Shown: piece by piece, positions 24,428 through 38,776 of the stretch
Position numbering within the stretch: position 1 is the stretch's first letter
Layout: the number at the start of each line of letters is the position of its first letter
NCBI GenBank assembly: GCA_025808375.1
Contig: CP061009.1
Coordinates: 558,001-622,000 of the forward strand
Reading direction: 5' to 3'
Length of the DNA stretch: 64,000 nt
Source: Duncaniella muricolitica
Lineage (GTDB): Bacteria > Bacteroidota > Bacteroidia > Bacteroidales > Muribaculaceae
The notes under the pieces: generated by a model
Database searches by the model: none
The model's input: the letters and a program-made list of their open reading frames with translations, nothing else
Told to the model about the DNA's origin: nothing
Made by a program: the position numbers and the translations under genes

Positions 24428-25498
24428 ATGAGACAGTCCAAGCGCGCCCTCCTCATACTCGAGGACGGCACTACTTTTGAAGGGAAGTCATTTGGCCACG
24501 AAGCGTCAACGGCCGGTGAAGTGGTGTTCAATACCGCAATGACAGGTTATCCTGAAAGCCTGACCGACCCCTCTTATGAGGGTCAGATATTAGTGACAAC
24601 CTACCCGATATTGGGTAATTACGGAGTGCCTCCTCACAGGGAGAAGAATGACGTAAGCGAGTATTACGAGAGCGACCATATACATTGCCGTGCTATAGTG
24701 GCGCAGGACTATTCGTTTGCCCATTCCCACTGGCAGGCCGACCGTTCTCTGGCACGGTGGCTCGAGGAGGAGAAGATCCCGGGTGTATATGGCATAGACA
24801 CACGCGCGCTGACCAAGCATCTGCGCGAGCATGGCTCGATGCTCGGCAAGATTGAGGTCGAAGGAGCTGAAGAATGTGATTTCTATGACCCTAACAAGGA
24901 GAATCTTGTAGGGAAAGTGTCGTGCAAGGAAGTGGAAGTGTATGGCGAGGGCGACAAGACCGTGGTGCTTGTGGACTGCGGTGTGAAGCATAATATCATA
25001 CGCTGTCTGACCCGCCGCGGCGTCAGGGTGGTGCGTGTGCCTTGGGATTATGACTTCACTACTATACCTTACGACGGCCTGTTCATATCCAACGGTCCCG
25101 GCAATCCCGATATGGCCGGCAAGACGGTCGAGAACATACGCAAGGCCATGGAGAACGGCAAGCCTATCTGTGGCATATGCATGGGCAACCAGCTTCTTGC
25201 CAAGGCGGCCGGCGCAAAGACCTATAAACTCAAGTATGGCCACCGCAGCCACAATCAGCCGGTGCGCCGTGTGGGCACCGAGCAGTGTTTCATCACTTCG
25301 CAGAATCACGGTTTTGCCGTTGACAACGCCACGCTTCCGGCCGACTGGGAGCCGCTGTTTGTCAACATGAATGACGGCACCAACGAGGGCATACGCCACA
25401 AGTCGAAGCCTTACTTCTCGGCCCAGTTCCATCCCGAGGCAAGCTCGGGACCCAAGGACACCGAGTTTCTGTTTGACGAATTTATCAACATGCTTTAG
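24428..25498 (+). CDS. carA: Carbamoyl-phosphate synthase small (glutaminase) subunit
   Basis: 356 residues from ATG 24428 (MRQSKRALLILEDGTTFEGK). The N-terminal CPSase small-chain domain (about 1-150) is followed by a class I glutamine amidotransferase domain (about 165-356) with GICMGNQ (nucleophile C251) and FHPEA (H335, E337). The subunit frees ammonia from glutamine for CarB, the first step for pyrimidines and arginine. The nucleophile motif has Asn where many homologues have His (GICLGHQ); I believe this is common in Bacteroidales. carB follows after 27 bp. Confidence 0.95.
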   Translation: MRQSKRALLILEDGTTFEGKSFGHEASTAGEVVFNTAMTGYPESLTDPSYEGQILVTTYPILGNYGVPPHREKNDVSEYYESDHIHCRAIVAQDYSFAHSHWQADRSLARWLEEEKIPGVYGIDTRALTKHLREHGSMLGKIEVEGAEECDFYDPNKENLVGKVSCKEVEVYGEGDKTVVLVDCGVKHNIIRCLTRRGVRVVRVPWDYDFTTIPYDGLFISNGPGNPDMAGKTVENIRKAMENGKPICGICMGNQLLAKAAGAKTYKLKYGHRSHNQPVRRVGTEQCFITSQNHGFAVDNATLPADWEPLFVNMNDGTNEGIRHKSKPYFSAQFHPEASSGPKDTEFLFDEFINML

Positions 25499-25525
25499 TC
25501 ACCCCTCCTATATATAATAAGGTAT

Positions 25526-28500
25526 ATGCGTAACGAGAATATAAAGAAAGTGCTCCTGCTGGGGAGCGGTGCGTTGAAAATCGGTGAGGCCGGAGAGTTT
25601 GACTACTCAGGCTCGCAGGCTCTTAAAGCGATGAAGGAGGAGGGTATCACTACGGTGCTCATCAACCCCAATATCGCGACGGTGCAGACATCCGAGGGCT
25701 TTGCCGACAAGATATATTTCCTTCCCGTGACCCCTTATTTTGTGGAGAAGGTCATAAAGAAGGAGCAGCCCGACGGCATCCTGCTTGCCTTTGGCGGACA
25801 GACGGCTCTCAACTGTGGCGTGGAGCTGTATCGCGCCGGTATTCTTGAGAAATATAATGTAGAGGTGCTCGGCACTCCCGTCCAGGCAATCATGGACACC
25901 GAGGACCGCGAGCTGTTTGTGCACAAGCTCGATGAAATCGACGTGAAGACCATCAAGAGCGAGGCGGTCAATTCGGTGACCGACGCCATCGCTGCTGCTT
26001 CGGCCCTCGGCTATCCCGTAATCGTGCGTGCGGCCTACGCGCTGGGCGGTCTCGGTTCGGGATTCTGCGACAACGAGGAGGAGCTCGTGTCGCTTGTGGA
26101 GAAGGCTCTGGCGTTCTCGCCCCAGGTGCTCGTGGAGAAATCGCTCAAGGGCTGGAAGGAGGTCGAGTATGAAGTGGTGCGCGACCGTTTTGACAACTGT
26201 ATCACAGTCTGCAACATGGAGAACTTTGACCCGCTCGGCATCCATACGGGTGAGTCGATAGTGGTGGCTCCGTCGCAGACCCTCTCAAATGAGGATTATC
26301 ACTGGCTGCGCAAGCTTGCCATCAAAATCATACGCCACATCGGCATTGTGGGCGAATGTAACGTGCAGTATGCCTTCGACCCAGAGTCGATGGACTATCG
26401 CGTCATCGAGGTCAACGCCCGTCTGAGCCGCTCGTCGGCTCTCGCCTCCAAGGCTACCGGCTATCCGCTCGCTTTCGTTGCAGCCAAGCTCGGTCTGGGT
26501 TACGGACTGTTTGACCTCAAAAACTCGGTGACCAAGGAGACGTCGGCTTTCTTTGAGCCGGCCCTCGACTATATAGTGTGCAAGATACCGCGCTGGGACC
26601 TCGGAAAATTTCACGGCGTGCGCCGCGAGATAGGCTCGTCGATGAAGTCGGTGGGCGAGGTGATGGCTATCGGCCGCACCTTTGAGGAGGCTATTCAGAA
26701 GGGTCTGCGCATGATAGGGCAGGGTATGCATGGATTTGTAGGCAACAATCAGCGTGACCTTCCCGAACTGGAGCACGCTCTGAAGGAGCCGACTGACAAG
26801 CGCATACTCGCCATAGCCCAGGCGATGTTCAAGGGTTACACGGTGGAGCGCATACATGAACTCACTAAGATTGACAGATGGTTTCTTTATCGTCTGCAAA
26901 ATATTATAGATACCGCCGCCGAGCTTCACGGCTATGACACGCTCGAGTCGCTCCCCGAGCCGCTTTTGCGTCAGGCCAAGGAACAGGGTTTCAGTGACTT
27001 CCAGGTAGCCCGCGAGATATTCAAGGGCGATATGGAGAATGCCGAGGAGGCCAACCTGCGCGTGCGTGCCCTGCGCAAGAGTCTGGGTGTGGTGCCTGTG
27101 GTCAAGCAGATCGATACGCTCGGTGCGGAGTATCCTGCACAGACCAATTATCTCTATCTCACTTATAACGGCCGTGAGAATGACGTGAACTATCTCCACG
27201 ATCACCGCTCCATCGTGGTGCTCGGCTCGGGTGCCTACCGCATCGGTTCGTCGGTGGAGTTTGACTGGTGTTCGGTCAACGCGCTTCTCACCGTCAAGCG
27301 CGAGGGCTGGCGTTCGGTGATGATCAACTACAATCCCGAGACCGTCTCGACCGACTATGACATCTGCGACCGTCTCTACTTTGACGAACTCACCTTCGAG
27401 CGTGTCATGGACATCCTCGACCTCGAGCAGCCTCACGGCACTATACTTTCGGTGGGCGGCCAGATACCCAACAACCTTGCGACCCGTCTCGACGGACAGG
27501 GTGTGAACATACTCGGCACCTCGGCCCGCTGTATCGACAATGCCGAGGACCGTAACAAGTTCTCGGCCATGCTCGACCGTCTCGGCATCGACCAGCCCCG
27601 CTGGCGCGAGCTTACGAGCATGGATGACATCAACGAGTTTATCACCGAGGTTGGATTCCCGGTGCTCGTGCGTCCGAGCTACGTGCTGTCGGGTGCGGCT
27701 ATGAATGTGTGCTACAATCAGGAGCAGCTCACACGCTTCCTGCGTCTGGCGGCCAATGTGTCCAAGCAGCACCCCGTGGTGGTGTCGCAGTTTATCTCCG
27801 GAGCCAAAGAGATCGAGATGGACGCCGTTGCCGACAAGGGTGAGATTGTGGCTTATGCCATATCGGAGCATATCGAGTATGCCGGCGTGCATTCGGGCGA
27901 CGCCACCATCCAGTTCCCGCCGCAGAAACTCTATGTCGAGACCATGCGTCGCATCCGCAAGATTTCGCGCCAGATAGCCGACGCGCTCGAGATTTCAGGT
28001 CCGTTCAACATACAGTTCCTGGCCAAGAACAACGATATCAAGGTCATAGAGTGTAACCTCAGAGCCTCGCGCTCGTTCCCCTTTGTGTCAAAGGTGCTGA
28101 AAATCAACTTTATCGACCTTGCCACACGCGTCATGCTCGGACTCGATGTCGAGAAGCCTCATAAAAATGCCTTTGACCTCGACTATGTGGGCATCAAGGC
28201 TTCGCAGTTCAGCTTCTCGCGTCTGCAGGGAGCCGACCCTGTGCTCGGCGTCGACATGGCATCGACCGGCGAGGTGGGCTGTATAGGCAACGACTCGTCC
28301 GAGGCACTCATCAAGGCCATGATTTCGGTGGGCAACCGTGTCCCCTCCAAGGCAGTGCTCATGTCGACCGGTACGCCCAAGCAGAAGGCAGACCTTCTTG
28401 ACGCCGCCCATGAGCTGGCCAACCGCGGATATACCATCTATGCCACCGGCGGCACACATGCCTATCTCAATGACAACGGCATCCCCGCCATACGTGTCTA

Positions 28501-28750
28501 CTGGCCTTCGCAGTCCGACATGCAGCCCCAGGCCATCGAACTGCTGCACGACCATAAGGTGGACATGGTGGTCAACATCCCTAAAAACTTTACCGACACC
28601 GAGCTTAGCAACGGCTACAAGATACGCCGCGCGGCCATTGACCTTAACATCCCTCTGCTCACCAATGCCCGCCTGGCCTCGGCTTATATCGACGCTTTCA
28701 CGACCCATCCGCTCGACGAGATTGAAATCAAGAGCTGGGACGAGTACTAA
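25526..28750 (+). CDS. carB: Carbamoyl-phosphate synthase large subunit
   Basis: 1074 residues, the normal length. Two homologous ATP-grasp halves are seen: the first opens with KVLLLGSGALKIGEAGEFDY, the second near residue 570 with VVLGSGAYRIGSSVEFDW. ATP-grasp core stretches such as VIEVNARLSRSSALASKATG and VIECNLRASRSFPFVSKVLK are intact. A C-terminal MGS-like allosteric domain (about 945-1074) contains YTIYATGGTHAYL. It makes carbamoyl phosphate from bicarbonate, ammonia and two ATP in complex with CarA. It is cotranscribed with carA. Confidence 0.97.
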   Translation: MRNENIKKVLLLGSGALKIGEAGEFDYSGSQALKAMKEEGITTVLINPNIATVQTSEGFADKIYFLPVTPYFVEKVIKKEQPDGILLAFGGQTALNCGVELYRAGILEKYNVEVLGTPVQAIMDTEDRELFVHKLDEIDVKTIKSEAVNSVTDAIAAASALGYPVIVRAAYALGGLGSGFCDNEEELVSLVEKALAFSPQVLVEKSLKGWKEVEYEVVRDRFDNCITVCNMENFDPLGIHTGESIVVAPSQTLSNEDYHWLRKLAIKIIRHIGIVGECNVQYAFDPESMDYRVIEVNARLSRSSALASKATGYPLAFVAAKLGLGYGLFDLKNSVTKETSAFFEPALDYIVCKIPRWDLGKFHGVRREIGSSMKSVGEVMAIGRTFEEAIQKGLRMIGQGMHGFVGNNQRDLPELEHALKEPTDKRILAIAQAMFKGYTVERIHELTKIDRWFLYRLQNIIDTAAELHGYDTLESLPEPLLRQAKEQGFSDFQVAREIFKGDMENAEEANLRVRALRKSLGVVPVVKQIDTLGAEYPAQTNYLYLTYNGRENDVNYLHDHRSIVVLGSGAYRIGSSVEFDWCSVNALLTVKREGWRSVMINYNPETVSTDYDICDRLYFDELTFERVMDILDLEQPHGTILSVGGQIPNNLATRLDGQGVNILGTSARCIDNAEDRNKFSAMLDRLGIDQPRWRELTSMDDINEFITEVGFPVLVRPSYVLSGAAMNVCYNQEQLTRFLRLAANVSKQHPVVVSQFISGAKEIEMDAVADKGEIVAYAISEHIEYAGVHSGDATIQFPPQKLYVETMRRIRKISRQIADALEISGPFNIQFLAKNNDIKVIECNLRASRSFPFVSKVLKINFIDLATRVMLGLDVEKPHKNAFDLDYVGIKASQFSFSRLQGADPVLGVDMASTGEVGCIGNDSSEALIKAMISVGNRVPSKAVLMSTGTPKQKADLLDAAHELANRGYTIYATGGTHAYLNDNGIPAIRVYWPSQSDMQPQAIELLHDHKVDMVVNIPKNFTDTELSNGYKIRRAAIDLNIPLLTNARLASAYIDAFTTHPLDEIEIKSWDEY

Positions 28751-28852
28751 TTAGTAATTAGTAATTAGTAATTAGTAATTAGTAATTTGGGACGAGGGTG
28801 TAAAAACTTCAAAAAATAATTACTAATTGCTAATTACTAATTGCTAATTAAT
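28750..28852. repeat. Heptamer tandem repeat and its inverted copy after carB
   Basis: About five copies of TAGTAAT (28750-28786) are followed, after about 35 bp, by inverted copies reading ACTAATT GCTAATT ACTAATT GCTAATT (28822-28850). The two halves can fold into a long AT-rich hairpin. It may end carAB transcription, and its right half overlaps the eno promoter. Confidence 0.7.
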
Positions 28853-28871
28853 GAAAGAATTTGTACATTTG
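28840..28871 (+). promoter_or_regulatory. Promoter of eno
   Basis: ATTG (28840-28843), 20 bp, TACATTTG (28864-28871). The start codon is at 28926. The box with its flanks reads GTACATTTGC. Confidence 0.7.
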
Positions 28872-28925
28872 CATCGCATTTTCTGAATTGCAATAGGTTA
28901 AAACAATTTTTTATATATCCTAATT

Positions 28926-30236
28926 ATGAAGATTGAAAAAATTATCGGTCGTGAGGTTCTTGACTCACGTGGCAATCCTACCGTAGAGGTAGACGTAATC
29001 CTCGAATCCGGCGCACGTGGCCGCGCATCTGTACCCTCTGGTGCATCTACCGGCGTAAACGAAGCTCTTGAGCTCCGCGACGGTGACAAGGCTCGCTACA
29101 TGGGCAAGGGCGTGCAGAAGGCTGTGGCCAACGTAAACGGCCCCATCGCCGAAGCCCTCAAGGGTATGAGCGCACTCGACCAGATCAAGATCGACGAGAC
29201 CATGCTGGCTCTCGACGGCACTGACACCAAGAGCAATCTCGGTGCCAACGCTATCCTCGGCGTATCGCTCGCCGTAGCCAAGGCTGCTGCCGACTATCTC
29301 GATCTCCCCCTCTACAAATATATCGGCGGATGCAACACTTACTGCCTCCCCGTGCCTATGATGAACATCATCAATGGCGGCGCACACTCTGACGCTCCCA
29401 TCTGCTTCCAGGAGTTCATGATCCGTCCCATCGGCGCATGCTGCTTCAAGGAAGGTATCCGCATGGGTACAGAGGTGTTCCACAACCTCAAGAAAGTGCT
29501 CCACGAGCGCGGTCTTTCTACCGCAGTAGGTGACGAGGGCGGTTTCGCTCCCGCACTCGACGGCACCGAGGACGCTCTCAACGTAATCATCAAGGCTATC
29601 GAGCTCGCAGGCTACGTGCCCGGCAAGGACGTGACCATCGGTCTCGACTGCGCTGCTTCGGAGTTTGCCAAGGAGCAGGCCGACGGCTCATTCATCTATG
29701 ACTACACCTGGAAGCAGGGTGTCGACGCTCCCAAGCTCAGCAGTGCTGACCAGGCCAAGTATCTCCAGGAGCTCGTAGAGAAGTATCCTATCGACTCTAT
29801 CGAGGACGGTATGGGCGAAAACGACTGGGCCGGCTGGAAGGTGCTCACCGACCTTATCGGCAACCGTTGCCAGCTCGTTGGCGACGACCTGTTCGTGACC
29901 AATGTCAAGTATCTCCAGCGTGGTATCGAGGAAGGCTGCGCCAACTCGATCCTCGTTAAGGTTAACCAGATCGGTTCGCTCACCGAGACCCTCCGCGCCG
30001 TTGAGCTCGCTCAGCGTAACGGCTACACCGCTGTCATCTCTCACCGTTCGGGCGAGACCGAGGACGCTACTATTGCCGACATCGCCGTTGCTACCAACGC
30101 CGGCCAGATCAAGACCGGTTCGGCAAGCCGTTCCGACCGTATGGCCAAGTACAACCAGCTCCTCCGCATCCAGGAAGAGCTCGGTAAGGACGCTGCCTAT
30201 GGTTACGGCAAGCGCACCAAGATGCCCCAGGCCTAA
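28926..30236 (+). CDS. eno: Enolase
   Basis: 436 residues, complete. MKIEKIIGREVLDSRGNPTV, SVPSGASTGVNEALELRD, the metal-binding D in GLDCAASEF, IEDGMGENDW, LVGDDLFVTN, the catalytic Lys in LVKVNQIGSLTET and SHRSGETEDATIADIAV are all present. It converts 2-phosphoglycerate to phosphoenolpyruvate in glycolysis. Codon choice is strongly biased towards C-ending codons, as in highly expressed genes. It is a single gene with its own promoter and terminator. Confidence 0.98.
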   Translation: MKIEKIIGREVLDSRGNPTVEVDVILESGARGRASVPSGASTGVNEALELRDGDKARYMGKGVQKAVANVNGPIAEALKGMSALDQIKIDETMLALDGTDTKSNLGANAILGVSLAVAKAAADYLDLPLYKYIGGCNTYCLPVPMMNIINGGAHSDAPICFQEFMIRPIGACCFKEGIRMGTEVFHNLKKVLHERGLSTAVGDEGGFAPALDGTEDALNVIIKAIELAGYVPGKDVTIGLDCAASEFAKEQADGSFIYDYTWKQGVDAPKLSSADQAKYLQELVEKYPIDSIEDGMGENDWAGWKVLTDLIGNRCQLVGDDLFVTNVKYLQRGIEEGCANSILVKVNQIGSLTETLRAVELAQRNGYTAVISHRSGETEDATIADIAVATNAGQIKTGSASRSDRMAKYNQLLRIQEELGKDAAYGYGKRTKMPQA

Positions 30237-30271
30237 TCTTTGCCTCGAAGCATAACTTTGATATACAATAT

Positions 30272-30309
30272 GCAGGGATTCCCTATTGAGGGTGTCCCTG
30301 CTTTTTTTG
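30272..30309 (+). terminator. Terminator of eno
   Basis: The stem GCAGGGA / TCCCTGC is followed by a run of T (30302-30308). Confidence 0.85.
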
Positions 30310-30321
30310 TGTGTGATAGTG

Positions 30322-30352
30322 TTTCGGCCGTCAGAAATTCTTGTTATCTTTG
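30322..30352 (+). promoter_or_regulatory. Promoter of the S9 peptidase gene
   Basis: TTTC (30322-30325), 19 bp, TATCTTTG (30345-30352); start codon at 30393. Confidence 0.6.
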
Positions 30353-30392
30353 CCTCACAAGTAACTACATATACCATTACACTGATACAATC

Positions 30393-32849
30393 ATGAAATT
30401 GCGTACATTTCCCTCCCTCCTCGCGCTTGGCGTCAGTGCCGTGTGTGCGGCCGAGACCATCGACGTCACGACGTTCAGCTATGCAGGACCCTATACTGTC
30501 ACATCGCCCTATATGATGGACAGTGTCGACATGTCGGCCCGGAAGTATGAGGTCAGGTCAAAACTGTCCACCCCCGTCTCGCTTGACCTTGCGGCGCGCG
30601 GCCGTCAGTTTACCGACTCGGTGCTTCCCGCCACCAAGGGCGATGCTCTCCATCTGCTGTCGTTCACGCTCGACAACTCCCATTACGCTTCAGCCCGTCT
30701 CAAGGTGACAGGCATCCGCAACTATGAGATGTATGTCGACGGCAAGAAATATTCGGGCAATGAGCTCAAGCTCACTCCGCGCACTCGCGAAGTGGTGCTG
30801 AAGTGCCTCTCCGACAGTTCGGCCTCCGATACACTCAAAGTAGCCGTCGAGACCTCGTCTCCACAGCATTTCACCGTCAACCCCTCGGGCGGACGTCGTT
30901 ATTGTACCCGCGACATCTTTACCGGCCGGTTTATCGGTTCGGTGTCGGTATCGCCGCGCGGCAGATATATGTATACGGGCTATTATCATGTCGAGGCTGA
31001 CGGCAAGAACAGCGGATGGGAATATGTGCTCACTGACCTTTCAAGCGGTCGCGAACTTATGCGCGGCAATCGGTCGATGTCGTGGATGCCACGCAGCGAG
31101 CAGCTCTATTACACACGTGAACGTGGCGGCAAGACGCAACTCGTTACGGTCGATCCGGCTACAGGCGCGGAGAAAGTGATGGCAGCCGGATTGCCCACAC
31201 GTCAGTTTACGATAGCTCCGACTGAGGATTTCATTGTCTATTCCAATAAAATCAACGGGCCCAAGGAAAAGAACGACGGGCTCTATCAGATAATCACGCC
31301 CGAAGACCGTCAGCCCGGATGGCGCGACCGCGGACAGTTGATGAAGTATGACTTTGCCACCGGCCTCTCGGTGCCGCTCACGTTCGGTCATAAACAGACA
31401 TGGCTATCGGGCATATCCGACGATGGTGACAAAGTGTTGTTTCAGGTGTCGGAAGACAATCTCGGCAAACGTCCGTCATCGCTCGTGTCGATGTATCTGC
31501 TCTCGTTTTCCGACATGAGTGTCGACACAGTGTGCAGCCGCGAGCCTTTTCTGGGTACCGCCATGCTGTCGCCCGACGCGACCAAAGTGGCAGTGATAGG
31601 TTCGCCCGAGGCTTTTGAAGGTGTGGGCCGCAATCTGCCCGACGATATGGTGCCGAGCATGGTTGACAATCAATTGTTTCTTATTGATGTCGCCACACGC
31701 AAGGCCACTCCGCTTACCCGCGACTTTGATCCGTCGCTCGACCGCATGAGATGGAGCCGAGCCGACGGGTGTATATACTTCTCGGCCGAGCATCGCGACA
31801 GCAAGCCGCTCTATCGTGTGAACCCCTCCACCGGCAAGGTAGAGTCGCTTGGCGTGAATGAATATTATGTCAAGGGCTACGGCATAGCGTCCGACGCTCC
31901 GGTTCTTGCCTATTATGGCCAGGGAGCCGACAACGCCGCGCGTCTTTACACACTCGACACGCGTAAACTCCGCTCCACGCTGCGTGACGACCTTGCTCCT
32001 GAGCGTACCGAAGGGGTGAACATCGTCCCGACCCACGACTGGACATTCAAGGGAAGCCGCGGCGACACCATCTATGCCTACTATAATCTTCCGCCGGATT
32101 TTGACCCGGAGAAGAAATATCCGGTCATAGTATATTACTACGGCGGATGCAGCCCTGTCGGCCGTTTTCTTGACACCACCTACAATCCCCACCTTTTTGC
32201 TTCTCACGGATTCATCTCGCTCGTCATCAACCCCAGCGGGGCCACGGGCTTCGGCCAGGAGTTTTCGTCGCGTCATGTTGCCACGGCCGGCGAGGGGGTG
32301 GCCCAGGATATAATCGACGGTGTGAAACAGTTCTGTGCTCAACATCCCTATGCCGATGCCGCTAAGGTGGGATGTTGCGGTGCCTCCTATGGAGGTTTTA
32401 TGACACAGTATCTCCAGACGGTCACCGATATATTTGCTGCTGCCGTGTCGCATGCGGGCATAAGCGACCACACCAGCTATTGGGGTGAAGGTTACTGGGG
32501 CTATTCTTACAGCGAAGTGAGCATGGCCAATAAATATCCGTGGTCTGACCGTGAGCTCTATGTGGCCCGCAGTCCTCTTTACAATGCCGACAAAGTCAAC
32601 ACGCCGCTGCTCTTCCTCCACGGTGATGCCGACACCAACGTACCGGTCGGAGAGAGCATACAGATGTTTACAGCTCTCAAATTGCTCGGAAAGGAGACCG
32701 CGATGGTTGCTGTCAAGGGACAGGATCATCATATTCTCGACTTTGACAAGCGTGAAAAGTGGCTTGACACTATGCTTGCATGGTTTACCAAATATCTTCA
32801 GGATGATCCGTCATGGTGGGACGACATGTATCCTCAGAAACAATTATAG
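30393..32849 (+). CDS. Secreted S9 family prolyl oligopeptidase/dipeptidyl peptidase
   Basis: ATG 30393 gives 818 residues with a signal peptide (MKLRTFPSLLALGVSAVCAA); the longer frame to 30240 crosses the eno terminator and is rejected. A beta-propeller-like region (about 200-540) precedes an alpha/beta-hydrolase domain (about 575-818) with Ser665 in GASYGGF, Asp747 in HGDADTNVP and His779/780 in QDHHIL. It should cleave short peptides, perhaps X-Pro dipeptides, in the periplasm or outer envelope. Specific activity cannot be told from sequence. It is monocistronic. Confidence 0.9.
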   Translation: MKLRTFPSLLALGVSAVCAAETIDVTTFSYAGPYTVTSPYMMDSVDMSARKYEVRSKLSTPVSLDLAARGRQFTDSVLPATKGDALHLLSFTLDNSHYASARLKVTGIRNYEMYVDGKKYSGNELKLTPRTREVVLKCLSDSSASDTLKVAVETSSPQHFTVNPSGGRRYCTRDIFTGRFIGSVSVSPRGRYMYTGYYHVEADGKNSGWEYVLTDLSSGRELMRGNRSMSWMPRSEQLYYTRERGGKTQLVTVDPATGAEKVMAAGLPTRQFTIAPTEDFIVYSNKINGPKEKNDGLYQIITPEDRQPGWRDRGQLMKYDFATGLSVPLTFGHKQTWLSGISDDGDKVLFQVSEDNLGKRPSSLVSMYLLSFSDMSVDTVCSREPFLGTAMLSPDATKVAVIGSPEAFEGVGRNLPDDMVPSMVDNQLFLIDVATRKATPLTRDFDPSLDRMRWSRADGCIYFSAEHRDSKPLYRVNPSTGKVESLGVNEYYVKGYGIASDAPVLAYYGQGADNAARLYTLDTRKLRSTLRDDLAPERTEGVNIVPTHDWTFKGSRGDTIYAYYNLPPDFDPEKKYPVIVYYYGGCSPVGRFLDTTYNPHLFASHGFISLVINPSGATGFGQEFSSRHVATAGEGVAQDIIDGVKQFCAQHPYADAAKVGCCGASYGGFMTQYLQTVTDIFAAAVSHAGISDHTSYWGEGYWGYSYSEVSMANKYPWSDRELYVARSPLYNADKVNTPLLFLHGDADTNVPVGESIQMFTALKLLGKETAMVAVKGQDHHILDFDKREKWLDTMLAWFTKYLQDDPSWWDDMYPQKQL

Positions 32850-32874
32850 AATAAAGTCAGGATAGAAATGCATG

Positions 32875-32924
32875 ATTATCGCGACGCGCTTTTATATAAA
32901 ATAGAGCGTCGCGATAATTTTTTT
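32875..32924 (+). terminator. Terminator after the S9 peptidase gene
   Basis: ATTATCGCGACGC / GCGTCGCGATAAT is a 13-bp perfect stem followed by a T-run. Confidence 0.9.
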
Positions 32925-33132
32925 GTGACTTGTGTGGTATATTTAGCGGGAGCATCCGCTATAAGGGGTGACAATAAAGTGGCGGCTTGCAAATCTTATC
33001 CCAAGAAAAATGGCAGAAAAAGCGTGTGCGGGAGTGTTTGGTGTATTAAATTGATACTCAAATGTATATAAAATGTTGTCAAAAGCGAGCCCTAAAATAA
33101 GTGTTAAATAAGTGTTAAAATAGGTATGAAAA

Positions 33133-33164
33133 TTTGGAGGATAAGTGGAAAGTGTCTACCTTTG
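33133..33164 (+). promoter_or_regulatory. rRNA operon promoter P1
   Basis: TTTG (33133-33136), 20 bp, TACCTTTG (33157-33164): a perfect consensus promoter, about 410 bp before the mature 16S start. Confidence 0.8.
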
Positions 33165-33281
33165 CACTCGCTTTTGAGAAGCACCCCTCACAGCGGTGAG
33201 GCGGTTAAAAAGGAATAACGCTGGCAAGTATCTCAAAGTTGAGATGGAAATGTTAAAACGATGTTAAAAATTCGTTAAAGA

Positions 33282-33313
33282 TTTGCAGGAATGAAAAATT
33301 GTTCATAACTTTG
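33282..33313 (+). promoter_or_regulatory. rRNA operon promoter P2
   Basis: TTTG (33282-33285), 20 bp, TAACTTTG (33306-33313): a second perfect match. Between P1 and P2 lie about 118 bp without a gene; from P2 to the 16S gene there is a leader of about 260 bp. Confidence 0.85.
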
Positions 33314-33575
33314 CAGGACATTTCGCAAGAGTTTTTCCGAATACCTCGGAAGCGCGGAAAGAGCACATTGAAAGAATTACAATAGACAAGATAGAAAGTA
33401 GTACAAGAGTCATTATTAATAATAGGTAATGATGTTCTCAAGTCAATTCTGAATATCCATATAGATTCAGCGTCCACAGGGCCGCAAAGGACAGACCGCC
33501 GAGCGAAAGCAACAACAAATGAAACTTTTGTTTGTCGCATTTTGATTTTTGAAAGAAAAAGAAAAATAGATAAAC

Positions 33576-35109
<1,534 letters not shown>

Positions 35110-35271
35110 TGGAGCCGACGGAAGTCGCCGCGCGACAAGCGCGGATGAACGGTCACGGACACTGAAGGAAATTCAGACATGACAGGAGAATATGACTCTC
35201 ACAGAGTCCTCTTGACTGCTTTCTCGACGTCTATTGCCTTACAACGTATGCGCTGTGGCGTCATACGGTGA

Positions 35272-35345
35272 GGGGGATTAGCTCAGCTGGCTAGAGCACC
35301 TGCTTTGCAAGCAGGGGGTCAACGGTTCGAATCCGTTATTCTCCA
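35272..35345 (+). tRNA. tRNA-Ala (anticodon TGC)
   Basis: Acceptor GGGGGAT / ATTCTCC, D-arm GCTC-AGCTGGCTA-GAGC, anticodon stem-loop CCTGC-TTTGCAA-GCAGG with TGC, and T-arm AACGG-TTCGAAT-CCGTT fold cleanly. It lies in the 16S-23S spacer. The usual partner tRNA-Ile is absent here. Confidence 0.95.
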
Positions 35346-35544
35346 CACATTAAGAGAGGACATTGACATACTGGAAAGCGAGCGTGATTCTACAGAAGTA
35401 AGAATCGCGTGAAGCAAATCAAACACAACGAGTAACAATCATAAAAAACGAATCACTGAGGCTCGAGGCCGTCAGAAGCGCAAGCATAGGGCGGACGAAA
35501 AGTCAGGTATGTGACACCGATTGTAACCAAGTAAAAAGGTCATA

Positions 35545-38450
<2,906 letters not shown>

Positions 38451-38663
38451 TAGGGAGACATCCCTTAAAACATGTAAGAATAAAAGCTACAAAATAGCGA
38501 CTTGGCTACAAGGCAGTCCATACGGACAGATCGTTCAAGAAAGCCTTGGGTCGACGAAGTGATACGTAGATTGTTGCAATGAGTGAATGATTTGTCGCTT
38601 TCCGGACACTCTCTTAACCTTATACAGCGCGTCGGTCAGGTACCGACAGCGACTGCGAACAAG

Positions 38664-38775
<112 letters not shown>

Positions 38776-38776
38776 C

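Noticed and set aside
32868..33071. 67-codon frame after the S9 peptidase
   Set aside because: Its first codons are the terminator hairpin at 32875-32924, and no promoter or family match is seen.
38451..38663. tRNA in the 23S-5S spacer
   Set aside because: No cloverleaf with a T-arm could be found by eye.
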